NCBI RefSeq assembly: GCF_950295315.1
Contig: NC_080185.1
Coordinates: 47,287,237-47,351,236, forward strand
Length of the DNA: 64,000 nucleotides
Direction of reading: 5' to 3'
Source: Erinaceus europaeus
Taxonomy: Eukaryota > Chordata > Mammalia > Eulipotyphla > Erinaceidae
Positions 1 through 12,298 of this stretch are shown here, piece by piece. How positions within the stretch are numbered: position 1 is the stretch's first letter; every line of letters begins with the position of its first letter. The position numbers and the translations under genes are program-made. The notes beneath the pieces were generated by a model. The model searched no databases. It was not told the origin of the DNA and was given only the letters and a program-made list of their open reading frames with translations.

Positions 1-626
1 TCCCACTTCTCAAAGATAACCACCATAGTTCTCAGAAGAAGTCTTAGAAATAGATTGCTTGCTTCTGTTTTATTTTGTTTGTTTGTTTAAAGTTCACGTG
101 TATCAGTTCTCTAGACTCCATATATGAGTGAAACCATCGGGCAGTAGACAATTCTTTAAATCAACATTTATTCAATAAAATGATATTGAAGTTGGCAAGA
201 CAGATGGGTGAGAGAGAGAGAGAAATAGATGACTGGAAATTATCTCTGGGAGGTGTTTGTGAGTAAAAGGCCAAATCTTGCGCAAGCATAGTAATTTAGA
301 AGGATCACACATAATCAAATATGGAATTGAGATGTGATACTCTTAGAGTAGGGGTAAGATTTTAATGAAGTGAAAGTGAACTTGAAATTCTTGAAAAAAA
401 ACACATACCATAGTGACTTTCACATAGTAGATACTAAATACATATGTTTACCCTCCCTGGTCCTACTGAAAGCAGGAAACACTTGGACAACCATAAATGT
501 GAGGGGTAGGGGAAGGGGAGAGGAGAAGAGCTCATATACTTAAACAGTGAATAAGAGCATACAAAGTTAATATTACAGTTCTTAATCATCGCCCCCCCAC
601 TTCCAACTCTCTTTAGCATTGTCCAC
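1..626. other. intergenic, no gene seen
   Basis: AT-rich unique-looking sequence with short (GA)n and poly-T/C runs. No coding frame with recognisable homology and no clear interspersed repeat. Confidence 0.5.
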
Positions 627-656
627 CCCAACTCTTTTTAAAACTTTTTTATATTT

Positions 657-918
657 TGTTGTTTTATCCGGGCTGGCTTCATGGATGGGTAACAGAGACG
701 ACCAGAGACACACGGCTGGGCTAAGAACGCAGTTTAATCTTTATTCACGAACGGGCAAATCACCACACCATGTGCTTTTCTCCATCATCCTCTCTCTGCC
801 GCTGCTGCTGGGACTCTGCCCGTCCTTAGCATAGGGGGCAGGGAGAAAGTGGGGTGTGAAACTAGCAAGGGGCAAACCAATTCTTCTCAGAGGTCGGGGG
901 GAAGGGAACATACCAACA
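657..918 (-). mobile_element. LTR-A, class II ERV long terminal repeat
   Basis: Read on the minus strand it starts TGTTGGTATG, carries AATAAAG and ends in AAAACAACA. It is the same family and orientation as the solo LTR at 9173-9488: shared start, shared TTGCTAGTTT-like block, shared CTCTGTTACCC segment near the end. A purine-rich PPT (GAAGGGGGAAT on the minus strand, 919-930) lies just outside its U3 side, so this is a 3' LTR type junction. Confidence 0.75.
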
Positions 919-1137
919 ATTCCCCCTTCTGTATTTAACTAAATGACCACAGTATCAGGGGTGTGGGGTGAACAGAAACCTATATCGTACAGGCATTTTC
1001 AAAAAAGAAACTGGCACAAACATGGAGAAACATGTAAGCAAGTAACAAGAACCAGTGTGCTGCCAAGGGAGGGCCTGAGGGGGCCATAGACTTTACACAC
1101 TGTTGCCCTGGGAATTAGATAAAAGGAAAGGGGGAGA

Positions 1138-1618
1138 TGCTGGGAAATTGTGCCAATGCAGTCACATCTGCCATGTTGTCCCCTCAGGCTACTGCTAGTT
1201 CCCACGAGAGTTGGGACATTCTCGGAGTGCCTGTTCAGCCATGTTGTGCCCTCAGGGCATTGTCTACATCCCCGCGATATTTAGAGTGCTTTGGTTACTT
1301 CTCCCCCCTCCCATTCTCACGAGAGTTATTATCCTATCCTGGGGTGTTATGGTTACTCCTCCCCCTTCCCATTCTTGCGAAAGCTGCTCCTATAAAAGCC
1401 TTTCTTCTTCCGCACCTCACTCTCTTGCCAGCGCTTCACTCCGGTGTTCAGACACAGGAAAGGTTACTGCGTGAGGCGGCCATTTTCGCTACCTCCACGT
1501 GACCCAACCTGCTTCTCTAGCACCCAACTCTGAGGTGCCAGCGCAAATAAAGATTTGTGTTTCCTCTTTGCCCCAGACCCCTCCTCTCTCTCTTCTCCGC
1601 GGGCCGTGCACAACAACA
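1138..1618 (+). mobile_element. LTR-B, IAP-like LTR
   Basis: Preceded by PPT AAAAGGAAAGGGGGAGA (1121-1137). TATA box TATAAAA at 1391-1397, poly(A) signal AATAAA at 1546-1551, end ...GTGCACAACAACA. The R/U5 text (AATAAAGATTTGTGT, then CTCTTCTCCGCGG) matches in order the LTR of the provirus at 56,575-64,000, and so does the PPT flank (TTAGATA). It is therefore a relative of that IAP-like family, unlike LTR-A. Confidence 0.75.
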
Positions 1619-1980
1619 ATATTTATTTACTTATTTTCCCTTTTGTTGCCCTTGTTGTAGTAGTTATTATTGTTGTTGTTATTGATGTCATCATTGTTAG
1701 ATAGGGCAGAGAGAAATGGAGAGAGGTGGGGAAGACAGAGAGGGGAGAGAAAGGGAGACACCTGAAGATCTGCTTCACCGCTTATGAATAATGCTGAGGA
1801 TTATTCGGGTGGGGTGCTGTTTCATTGAGGGTTTGTATAATAGCTTTAACTCAAAAGCAACCCCCTTGCAGATGGGGAGCTGGGGGCTCAAACTGGAATC
1901 CTTACGCCAGTCCTTGTGCTTTGTGCCACCTGCGCTTAACCCGCTGCGCTACAGCCCGACTCCCCAACCCAACTCTTAAA

Positions 1981-2738
1981 AGCATACTGTCTTATCTTCA
2001 AGTGAAAGCAATACATTTGGTCATCTTCACTGCATAGAACTTCATCCAAACCTACATCCCTACAAACCATGTGTCTACTCCCTTCTGTATTAAAGGCCAT
2101 GTTGATGATCCAAACAGAATGGGAAGATTGTTTGTGGGGAAGTCTGTGTGCCTGAAGACATTTGGCTCAAACAGAACTTGCCTGTCTTCTCAGGTTCCCT
2201 CCAGTAAAAGAGTAAATTCACCTTCTTTTATCTCAGGGTATAGTCAGCAAAACTGTTACATCTTGTTCCAAAGAACTTTTGCAGATGATGGCACATGTGA
2301 TCTGCACAAGGCACTTTTGAACTAAGCAGAATATTTACTCAGCAAGCTAGATATTAAAATACATGAAAAGACTAACTCTTACTCATTACTCCAGACTTAA
2401 GATAAATGTCATTTTCTGAGAGGATTTTTCTCCCTAACTCTCATCATATTCTGTGTCAATATCTATGTGTCAATCATAGATCTTATGACAACTTAAAGCG
2501 TCATTTATTGTCTGACTTATTGAATTAGTGTTGTAAGCATTAAGATGGTTGGGACTTTGTCAAAGTTCCCCACTGTATTCATTACATAGTGGATACGATG
2601 GAGAAGAGTTCACAGTCTGTTTAGGGGAAATACACAAGGACAAATATAAGCATAATAAACCAGTGCCAATGCTTTGGAAAAATTGTTTTGAGCCTACCAA
2701 CAAGAAGAGAAAAGGTTTTTCTGAGTGTCATTTTAAAT
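1981..2738. other. intergenic, no gene seen
   Basis: Unique-looking AT-rich sequence. Short frames on both strands show no family resemblance. Confidence 0.45.
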
Positions 2739-2751
2739 AAGTTATATTCTG

Positions 2752-3018
2752 GGGCCCTGGCAATGGCGCACCAGTTAAATGTTCATCTTACCACGCACAA
2801 GGACCAGGGTTGGAGCCTCTGCTCCCCACCTGTAGGGGAAATGCTTCATGAGCAGTGAAGCAGGTCTGCAGAAGTTTATCTTTCTCTCTCCCTCTCAGTT
2901 TCTCTCTGTCCTGTCAAATAAAAATAGAAAGAAAAAAAATTGGAAAAAGCAATGGCCACCAGAGTGATGGATTTATAGTACACCAAACCCCAGTGATAAC
3001 CCTTGCAGGAAATATAAA
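2752..3018 (+). repeat. S1-type SINE with 3' module
   Basis: Inserted copy with a 13-bp TSD (AAGTTATATTCTG at 2739-2751 and 3019-3031). After the A-rich stretch it carries a downstream module, GATGGCCxCCAGxAG... to CCCCAGTGATAACCC, also seen in other copies. Confidence 0.85.
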
Positions 3019-3132
3019 AAGTTATATTCTGAGGTTACACTTGAGCTAAATTTTGAAAGATTATAAGAGAACAAAGTTGGATAAATACAGCCCCCCCCAG
3101 AGAGCATAAATTATATAGAAATTTGGAGGCCT

Positions 3133-3293
3133 GTGGTCCAGGAGGTGGTGGCACAGTGGCTAAGGCACTGGACTCTCAAGCATGAGGTCCTGAGTTCAGT
3201 CCCTGGCAGCACATGTACCAGAGTGATGTTTGGTTCTTTCTCTCTCCTATCTTTCTCGTTAATAAATAAATAAAATCTTAAAAAAAAAAAAAG
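3133..3293 (+). repeat. S3 SINE
   Basis: Has a tRNA-like B box (GAGTTCAGTCCC), the CACATGTACCAGAGTGATG signature and a poly-A tail. Imperfect 15-bp TSD at 3118-3132 and 3294-3308 (one mismatch). Confidence 0.8.
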
Positions 3294-3577
3294 GAAGTTT
3301 GGAGGCCTAAAACAGCAAGCTACATTCCAGGAATTCTGAGTGATTTTGGTGATTTCTGTAGCACATCAGAGTGAAACAAAAGGTATAATGGTGAGAGAAG
3401 AGCTTGAAGAAAGCAGGAGTTGACTTAGCGAAAAGAATTTGAATGTCATGCTATCCAACTTGAACTTGGTTCCCTTCACAGTAAAACAGCCACCATATAT
3501 TGACAGCTTCCATTCACAATGATAATAGTTACTACTTATAGACTACTAACTTTAACTGAATACTTTACATGCAATTT

Positions 3578-3776
3578 TTTCCTTTTGTTTCTTTTATTTG
3601 ATAGTCCATAGAGAAACTGGGAGGGGGGAGAGATAATGAGGGAGGAAGAGAGACACCTGAATTTCTGCTTCACCATTACTGAAGCTTCCTTCCTGCTGGT
3701 GAGGACTGGGTGTGAACCTGGTTCTTTGAGCATGGTAACAAGTATGCTTATCCAGATGCACCACCACCTAGCCCCT
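3578..3776 (-). repeat. S1o SINE
   Basis: Diverged copy; tail side at left (TTTTATTTGATAG), head at right ending CCACCACCTAGCCCC. Confidence 0.75.
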
Positions 3777-3850
3777 TTTACAGATATCTTACAAAAATCT
3801 TCTCATTATGGAAGACTGTACTTATATGTAAAGTGGATAAAATTATACAA

Positions 3851-4064
3851 CAGTGACTGGGTGGTGGCTTACCCAGTAGAGTTTACTTGCTACCATAAGA
3901 GAGAACCCAGGTTCAAGCCCCCCAGTCTCCACCTTAAGTGAGGAAGCTTCAGAAGTGATGGAATAATGCTGTAGGCATCTTCCCTCTTTCCTTTTCTCTC
4001 TCTCTCCAGCCCCCTTCTGGTGCCATGTCAGCATTAAGTCCCAGTGATAACTCCAGTGAAAAAA
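3851..4064 (+). repeat. S1o SINE
   Basis: Diverged copy beginning GACTGGGTGGTGGC and ending in the CCCAGTGATAAC module. Confidence 0.7.
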
Positions 4065-4073
4065 CTAGACACA

Positions 4074-4280
4074 TAGGGGCCAGGTGGTAGTGCACCTGGT
4101 TGAGTGCACATGTTAAAGTGCACAAGGGCCCAGGTTTGAGTCCCTGGTCCTCACCTGCAGGGGAAAAAGTTTCACAAGTGGTGAAGCAGTGCTGCAGATG
4201 TCTCTCTATCACCCCCTTCCCTCTCAATTTCTGATTGTCTCTATCCAACAAATAAAGATTTAAAAAAAGTTTAAACAAAC
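4074..4280 (+). repeat. S1o SINE
   Basis: Begins GGGGCCAGGTGGTAGTGCAC, ends CAACAAATAAAG plus A-run. TSD CTAGACACA at 4065-4073 and 4281-4289. Confidence 0.8.
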
Positions 4281-4459
4281 CTAGACACAGTAAATTTCCA
4301 TATGCTCATATTTATTATCTAACTTTAATAATTATTACCTCATTCCAATACTTTCTAAATTTAGTGTCATAAAATAACAACCACTTAATTTTATACTATG
4401 ATTTGGGGAACCAGAAATGGGGCAATGTGATTCTGCAACTTGTAACAACCACTCAGATC

Positions 4460-4682
4460 AGGACTGGGTGGTGGCACACTTGGTTGAGTGCATATGTTAC
4501 AAGAACCCATGTTCAAGTCCCTGGTCCCCACCTGTAGGGGGGAAGCTTCATGAGTGGTGAAGCAGGGCTGCAGGTGTCTCTCTGTCTCTCTCCCTCTGTC
4601 CCTCCCCTCCACTCTCCATTTCTGGTTATCTCTATCAAATAAATACAGACAATAAAAAATTTACAAAAAAAAAAAAAAAAAC
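4460..4682 (+). repeat. S1o SINE
   Basis: Begins GGACTGGGTGGTGGCACAC; long poly-A tail near 4665-4682. Confidence 0.8.
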
Positions 4683-4689
4683 ACTCCGG

Positions 4690-6700
4690 TCACTCAGTAG
4701 GGCTCGTTTGGTGAATAGGTTGGCCTGCAGACTTCAAGACAGATTCATTCCTCTCTGGTGGCTTGATGAAGTGTCTGGGAGGATGAGTGATCTAGAATGT
4801 GGACCAGAAAACTTAGATGTAGCCTACCTGGCACAGCTATCTTAAGGCACAGATATTTCTTTGGCAAAGGCGTAGTCAGGCCTGCTGAATGGCACAGTCT
4901 CCAGCAGGCTAGGGCTAACTGCAAAACAGGGAGTCCTAAGACTAAACTGAAGCTATTTATCCTTACACTGATAATTTATAGATTTATTGACTATATTGGG
5001 TATGCACAAATGTACCTGGGGACTACAAAAAAGAAATCCCCAGGGGAAGTACACAGTCACAACAAATATGGCAGTGAGTATAACAAGACTAAAAATGACC
5101 TAGGAGCAGAAGCTGCTGTACCCATTAAAAGGTTTTCAGAAAAAGAGCTACTTGTCACCACTACAGCTTCTCTATTAGTTGGACTCAGACCAAAAGCCAG
5201 AATTACATGTGGCTTATAGTATGAGTGACAGTCTGTGGTATTCACTTAATTATAAAGAGGCCCTATTAATTACCCTTGCCCACAAACCCCCTGCTCCCAC
5301 TTATAGGCATCCATGATGAATATAGAAGTGGTGTAGTTAAATAGCTAATGTAAGGGTTAATGAGTAGAAGTTAGTAAACTTTCATATAGACAAAAGTTAG
5401 TGAACTCTCATATATTCAAAGGTTAGCCAGAAGGGAGCCCTCATGGTGTGTGCTTACTTTACAGCAGAAAATTTCTTTAGGTAGACAGTTTCCTAGGTAT
5501 TAGAAAAAGTGTTACTTAGTTAGACCCCTCCAAGAATGGGTTAAGAAGAAAAGCTGTTAGACTGAGCTCCAGAAAAGACATATTAACCGACACAAGACAG
5601 TGGAAACAAAGGGAATAATGTCTGAAGTTATTCTGGCCACACCAAGGCCACACAGATGGTCAAAACCTAGGGGAAGGCAGGCTGTCTCACACCAAAAAAA
5701 ACCAAACAAACAAACAAAAAAACTTTCAGGGAGAACATGCCTATAATGATAATAATGTCTAGAGTTATTTTTTTTGTCTTTTTTTTTATTTAAGAAAGGA
5801 GACATTAACAAAACCATAGATTAAGAGGGGTACAATTCCGCACAATTCCCATAACCCGATCTCCATATCCCCTCCACTCCCCTGATAGCCTTCCCATTCT
5901 CTATCTCTCTGGGAGTATGGATCCAGGGTCATTGTGGGTTGCAGAGGGTGGAAGGTCTGGCTTCTGTAATTGCTTCCCTGTTGAACATGGGCGTTGACTG
6001 GTCGATCCATACTCCCTGTCTGCCTCTTTCTTTCCCTAGTCGGATGGGGCTCTGAGGAAGTGGCGCTCCAGTACACATTGGTGGGGTCGTCTGTCCAGGG
6101 AAGTCTGGTCAGTATCTTGCTGGCATCCAGAACCTGGTGGCTGAAAAGAGAGTTAACACACAAAGCCAAACAAATTGTTGAACAATCATGGACCTAAAGA
6201 CTGGAATAGTGCAGATGAAGTGTTGGGGGTATTCCCTGCATGCTCTTGTGTACTTCTGTTTTCAGGTATATATTTTCCCCCTAGTTTATGGGCATGTGTG
6301 AACCTATGCTCTATCTCAGGGGACCTGTACTATATCTAGGTTTGGGGACTTTATTGGGGAGTCGAACACCTGGAATGGAATTAGAGAATACTATGAAAGG
6401 AAAGGTCTCACCCGAGTGATGAAGCTGAAGGGTTGTCATTCCACACCTGAAGTCTCAGGTCACAGTCTGAAATAAAGCATGCTAGGGTGGCACAGTTGAT
6501 TAGGTTGCGATCCTCTAGAGTTATTTTTGATGTTAGTAAAAATAATCTTATATGATGTCAACTGTATCCTTGATGTTAAAGAGAACAATTATGCATGCTG
6601 TCATCTGTATTCAGGTAAAAAAGTATTTAAAATAAAGCCCTGCAGAGAGACAGCAGAGACACTTCTTTCCTGTACCTCGAGCAGCTGACTTGTCATTCAT
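4690..6700 (+). mobile_element. possible degenerate ERV/LTR remnant
   Basis: A 140-residue open frame at 4797-5219 matches nothing I know. The stretch 5348 onward starts TGTAAGGGTTAATG, and after the R1 insertion (5773-6513) continues to AATAAAGCCCTGCAGAG near 6630, which looks like an LTR R/U5 segment. No TSD or second LTR is visible, so this is tentative. Confidence 0.3.
5773..6513 (-). mobile_element. R1 A-tailed retroposon
   Basis: About 740 bp with its T-rich (A-tail) end at left and a 15-bp TSD (TCTAGAGTTATTTTT at 5758-5772 and 6514-6528). This is the hallmark of target-primed reverse transcription. No long open frame. Confidence 0.85.
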
Positions 6701-7415
6701 TTATGCTCTGATTCCCCTTTTCCTTCAGAAGACCCTAAATAACCTGCTGGGGCTAGGCCCCAGCATTTCTTGGTGTTTTTGCCCTTAGAAGTTTTCCCAA
6801 ATAAACTAGTTAGAAAGAAGAGGGAACCAAGATAGCCAGATAGAGAGGATCTGTGTTTCTTTCCTCTTATATCCACAACAAAATCACAATACATGGAAAA
6901 ATCCTCACAGAAGCAGATCACTTCTGCCTTATTTGTTTTAAGTGGATCAAAATTCTTGCTATGCTTGAAGTGGAATGAAATTAAATTCAATCTCTTAATG
7001 ATTACCTTTGGCAACTATTATCATTTCTATGAATTTCTCTTTCCTATTTATTTCATATAAAGGGATTGTGTGACCTTTTGTATGGTCGTCTTTCACTTAA
7101 TAATGATTTTTCATGTTCTCATCTCAAACTAGGAAATGGTAAGGTGTTATTGGAGAATATCATGTGTTATGGAAGATGTTATTATATCGTATTTGGGAAA
7201 CACAGTCTGTGACCCTAATTTTGTTTGGTCTATATTCCCTTTATACTCTCTCAACCACCAAGTACTCTTCAAAACTATATCTGAAAAAGTTGCAATATAT
7301 AAGCACTTATGTAGTTGTCATCCCACTCATATGTAGTTAGACATTTTAATTGTCATCTCATTAATGAAGAGACTGAAACCAACGAAGTTTGAATCACCTG
7401 TAAAAAATATATATA
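6701..7415. other. intergenic, no gene seen
   Basis: Unique-looking sequence with a short (AT)n run just before the next SINE. Short frames only. Confidence 0.4.
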
Positions 7416-7419
7416 TATC

Positions 7420-7724
7420 GGGAGTCCGCAGGTAGTGCAGCAGGTTAAGCGCACGTGGTGCAAAGCCTAAGGACCAGAGTAAGGATCCTGCTTCGAGCCC
7501 CCGCTCTCCACCTGCAAGGAAGTCCCTTCACAAGCAATGAAACAGGTCTGCAGATGCCTATCTTTCTCTCCCCCTCTCTATCTTCTCCTCCTCTCTCCAT
7601 TTCTCTGTCCTATTTAACAACGATGAAGACATCAATAACAGCAACAATAAAAAAAACAAGGGCAACAAAAGGGAAAATAAATAAATAAATAAACAAACAA
7701 ACAAATAAATAAATAAATAAATAA
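7420..7724 (+). repeat. S1 SINE
   Basis: Full-length copy with A and B boxes and a long mixed AAAT/AAAC tail. Confidence 0.9.
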
Positions 7725-7735
7725 TCACGCTTTCT

Positions 7736-7980
7736 CCCGCCTCCAAGTCCAGCGCACGCGCGCCCCGCCCTGCCTGCCTTGCCTCCTGCGCGCTCCCTTC
7801 TCAGAATCCTCCTGCCACCACATTCTGGACCTCGCTGCTCCAGCCTCTGGGATATGTACCAGCTTTCCAGCCAGCGACTAGCAGCAACAAAGCAAAAACA
7901 AACAAAAGAAAGAATATATACCATGTTTTTCTTGCCCCGTACACACCTTGAGGCAAGCACAAAGTTTAAATAAATTTTAA
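7736..7980. other. GC-rich stretch upstream of TUBB retrocopy
   Basis: GC- and CpG-rich (GCGCACGCGCGCCCCGCCC) in an otherwise AT-rich neighbourhood. It immediately precedes the tubulin start codon, so it may be captured 5' UTR or a separate insertion. The last 90 bp turn A-rich. Confidence 0.4.
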
Positions 7981-9172
7981 TCATGGGGAATTCGTGCACA
8001 TCCAGGCTGGTCAGTGTGGCAACCGGATCAGTGCTAAGTTCTGGGAGGTGATCAGAGATGGCATCGACCCCTCTGGCACCTAACACAGGGACAGCGACCT
8101 ACAGCTGGACCGCATTTCTGTGTATTACAATGAAGCCACAGGTGGCAAATATGTTTCTCGTGCTATCTTGGTGGATCTAGAACCAGGGACCATGGACTCA
8201 GGTCCTTTTGGTCAAATCTTCAGACCAGACAACTTTGCTTTTGGTCAGTCTGGGGCAGGCAACTGCTGGGCGCAGGGCCACTATACAGAAGGAGCTAAGC
8301 TGGTCGACTCTGTCCTGAATGTGGTACGAAAGGAGGCAGAGAGCTATGACCGTCTACAGGGCTTCCAGCTGACCCACTCACTGGGTGGGGGCACAGGCTC
8401 TGGAATGGGCACCCTGCCTATTAGCAAAATCAGAGAAGAGTTCTCTGACAGAATCATGAATACCTTCAGTGTGGTTCCCTCACCTACAGTGTCTGACACT
8501 GTAGTTAAGCCCTACAATGCCACCCTCTCTGCTCATCAGTTAGTAGAGAACACTGATGAAACCTACTGTATTGACAACGAGGTCCTTTATGATATCTGCT
8601 TCCTCACCCTCAAGCTGACCACTCCAACCTATGGAGACCTGAACCACCTCATCTCAGCCACCATGAGCGGTGTCACCACCTGCCTCTGCTTCCCTGGCCA
8701 GCTTAATGTTGACCTCCGCAAGCTGGCAGTCAACAGGGTGCCCTTCCCTCGTCTCCACTTCTTCATGCCTGGCTTTCCCCACCTTACCAGCCATGGAAGC
8801 CAGCAACATCAGGCTCTCACTGTGCCCGAACTCATCCAGCAGATCTTTGATGCCAAGAATATGATGGCTGCCTGTGATCCTCACCATGGCCGATACCTCA
8901 CTGTGGTTGCTGTCTTCCGTGGGCAGATGTCCATGAAGTAGGTAGATGAGCAGGTGCTTAACGTGCAGAACAAGAATAACAACTACATCGTGGAATGGAT
9001 CCCCAACAACATCAAGACAGCTGTCTGTGACAGCCCACCCCGTGGCCTCAAGATGGCAGTCACCTTCATTGGCAATAGCACAGCTATCTAGCTCTTCAAG
9101 CGCATCTCAAAGCAGTTTACTACCACGCTCCACAGGAAGGCCTTCCTTCACTGGTACACAAGTGAGGGCATG

Positions 9173-9617
<445 letters not shown>

Positions 9618-10449
9618 TAAGCAGAGCCCAGTCACCTCAGTTCCCTCAGCCTTCTCAATTGCCCCGTTTCTCTCCCTCAGAATTTGCTTTTTCTGCCATT
9701 CCTTCTCCTTCTCTTTCTCCTTCTCCTCTTTCTCCTTCCCCTTCTTATTCTTCTCCTTCTCCTCCTCTTTCTCCTTCTTCTTCTTCTTTGTGGTGGGGGT
9801 GAGGGATTCTAAAAACAGGCGCTCAATAAATATTTGTTTGTTGAATGTCTCCTCTCTTTCCATGCTGAGAAATCTAGATTTCTGTCATTCTGGGTAATCT
9901 ATTGCCCACTGTACTCTGTCTAGTTAATATTTCCTTTTCTGTTTTTAAGATAATTCTCCCAGAAGACAGGTTTTATCCTGGTCCCACTTAGAACCATGTG
10001 CTAAAAAACCAAAACAGCCACCATTCTAACTCCTTCAGTAGCCAAATGAAAGAAAGCCAGGCTACTTTGAGTTCAGGTGGAAGTCCCTGTGAGGCAGAAG
10101 TGGTGGGATTTTTCTATTCTAGAGCAATTTTGGAGTCGGGGGGGAGGGGTCAGGCTATTGAAGTTATACTATTCCAGGCATTTCCTCCTCCTCAACTTCA
10201 GGAGAGACATATAACAGTATTATTTCTGTTTTCTGTCTTTAAGCTCTGTTCTGAGCTGTCTTTTGTTAGTAGTTTCTCTGTCAAACGTGAATCTTTCCTC
10301 TTGTTTTACTTCTCACATTGGATTTCTCTTCCCCACGTTGGAGGGGAATGGTCAAGAAGGGGGGAAAAAAAGCCAACCCTGATCCAGAAAAAGGCTGTCT
10401 TCATTTCCCTCTTTCTTGCCCAAAAAGAAGAATGCCAGCCCTGCTGTAA

Positions 10450-10496
<47 letters not shown>
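10450..10496 (+). repeat. (GT)n microsatellite
   Basis: About 23 GT units within the TUBB retrocopy 3' UTR. Confidence 0.97.
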
Positions 10497-10497
<1 letters not shown>

Positions 10498-10942
10498 TAC
10501 CACCTAAATGAGTCCTTTGGTAGCATCTCATCTCTTGCTATTGCCTTTACCCCACTTTTGGTTTTGCCCTATTCTACACTTCTAATTTCTATTTTGTGTT
10601 TAACTTGCTTTTTTCATATTTAAAAGATAAAATTACCCTCTTCCACAAGAGTCAAAAGTAAATGAGAATTGGAACAACAACAACAAAAATCACAAAACAG
10701 ATGATTCAAGAAAGTCTTGAATTTAATATGTGTGTTTAATTCTCATGCCTGTTTACTTTTTTCATATGGTATTTTGTAATAGTGACTCCCTGAGAGATTT
10801 TAAATTGAGGATTAACATAATAACAATAATATAATGATCTCTGGGATAAAAATATCCCTATTCTCACTGTAGAAGGTGGATTGTAAGGGGCAGAGAGGGG
10901 ACAAAGAAATGAAGTTGCTACTAGTTAAGACCACTACTTCTC

Positions 10943-11156
10943 AGTTTTTTTTAAAAAAAATATTATCCTTATTTATTGGATAGATATAGTCAAGAGGGAA
11001 GAGGAAGATAGAAAGGAAAAGAGACAGAAATATACTTGCAGCCCTTCTTTACCACTCACAAAGCTTTCTCCCTGCAGGTGGGGACCCGGGACTCGAACCT
11101 GGGTTCTTGTGCATTGTAACATGTGCACTCAACCAGATGTACCACTGCCTGGCCCA
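10943..11156 (-). repeat. S1o SINE
   Basis: T-rich tail at left; head ends CACTGCCTGGCCC. Confidence 0.8.
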
Positions 11157-11540
11157 ACTTTTCAAATTTTAATGTGCATACAAATCGTCTAAGGCTGGTG
11201 TTCAAATGCAGATTTTGTTTTAGTACATCTGGAGTGGAGGCTGCAAATATGCCTTTCTGACTACTGCTTCACTTCTAGAATGTACTTTGAAAAAAAAGAG
11301 GATTTTAGCTATAAGGATAATGGGAGCCTGAACTAGGGAAGTGATATAGGAGCAAAGGAATAGCAGAGAAAATTAACATTTAAAGGTCGCTCAAAAAAAA
11401 AAATACAGTTATCAACTAAAGTTATTGATAGAACCTAAAACTATCGATTTCTCAGCCCATTTATTTGGCTGCCCAAAGGAAGCCATATAACATCACTGCC
11501 AAACAATGTTCTAAGTAAAATAAAATAATGAAAGCCTTAA
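11157..11540. other. intergenic, no gene seen
   Basis: AT-rich, nothing recognisable. Confidence 0.4.
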
Positions 11541-11813
11541 TGTTGAGGGAGAAGTTACTTCTCAGAAAATAGGAGTGGTTACAGGTGTGGCTTAGAAGGG
11601 TGGAGGCGGGGCTTGGGTTTTAAAAAGCTGAACCTTTGAGCTTTCACTGTCTCTGCCCAGATCACCATATGCTCTCTTTCTCCCTCTCCCTCTCCTTCTC
11701 TCTCTCTCTCCCATGCCCTAACATATGAAGTTTCTCATTTTTCCCAAATAACAGTTTAATATATCTGAAAATCAAGCTCTCTCTTCAATTCTTTGCTAAG
11801 AAAATGTGTAACA
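11541..11813 (+). mobile_element. probable solo LTR
   Basis: Starts TGTTGAGGGAG, ends GTGTAACA, with a TTTTAAAAAG TATA-like box (about 11,619) and a pyrimidine-rich downstream region. No TSD could be matched, so the ends are provisional. Confidence 0.35.
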
Positions 11814-12092
11814 GTATAATATTGGGGGAACAAATGCTGCCTTCCCTTTTCCCTTAAACATCACCAATACAGTGTACACAAAATTTAGCTCACATTTGCT
11901 TTATATTTATTTTCCTAAAATATTTAACAACATTAAGTTAAAATGCAGTATCATTTCACGGTGGTAGTTAACAGGGTCATTGGGAACTTCTAAGCTGAAT
12001 TTGATTGAGAGAACATTTTACAAAGGAGGATGAGTAGTTATCTTAAAGAAGAAGGAGATAAATAAGATGAAAAGAGTGAAAAAGGCATGTAA

Positions 12093-12298
12093 TTAAAAAT
12101 TTTATTATCTTTATTTATTGGATAAAGACAGCCAGAAATCGAGAGGGAAGGGAGTGATAGAGAGGGAAAGTCAGAGACACCTGTAACACTGCTTTACTAC
12201 TAGTGAAGTTTCCCCCCGCAGGTGGGGACCAGGGGCTCGAACCTGGGTCCTTGCACATTGTAACATGTGCTCAACCAGATGCGCCACCACCTAGCCCC
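12093..12298 (-). repeat. S1o SINE
   Basis: T-rich tail at left, GGGGCTCGAACC B-box complement near 12,232, head ends CCACCTAGCCCC. Confidence 0.85.

Larger units (their letters stand above)
657..1618. mobile_element. composite retroelement with two inverted LTRs
   Basis: The element begins TGTTG, ends CAACA, and is flanked by a perfect 6-bp duplication ATATTT (651-656 and 1619-1624), as left by a class II retroviral integrase. Inside are LTR-A in minus orientation, about 220 bp of internal sequence, and LTR-B in plus orientation. A purine tract abuts the U3 side of each LTR, so both U5 ends face outward. There is no gag or pol. The host site is the tail of an S1 SINE. Confidence 0.7.
637..1967 (-). 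repeat. S1 SINE, split by a retroelement
   Basis: Tail-side piece 637-656 and body 1619-1967 form one S1 copy read on the minus strand; the A/B-box head lies near 1890-1964. It is bounded by a 10-bp TSD (CCCAACTCTT at 627-636 and 1968-1977). The tail is split by the 962-bp element at 657-1618. A further stretch of about 68 bp near 1790-1858 is absent from the other S1 copies. Confidence 0.8.

Noticed and set aside
4797..5219. 140-codon open frame
   Set aside because: No recognised domain, no promoter or splice context; lies in probable ERV-derived text.
8120..8941. 273-codon tubulin frame as a working gene
   Set aside because: Intronless, stops at 8081, 8939 and 9089, lost codons and an LTR in the 3' part: a processed pseudogene.
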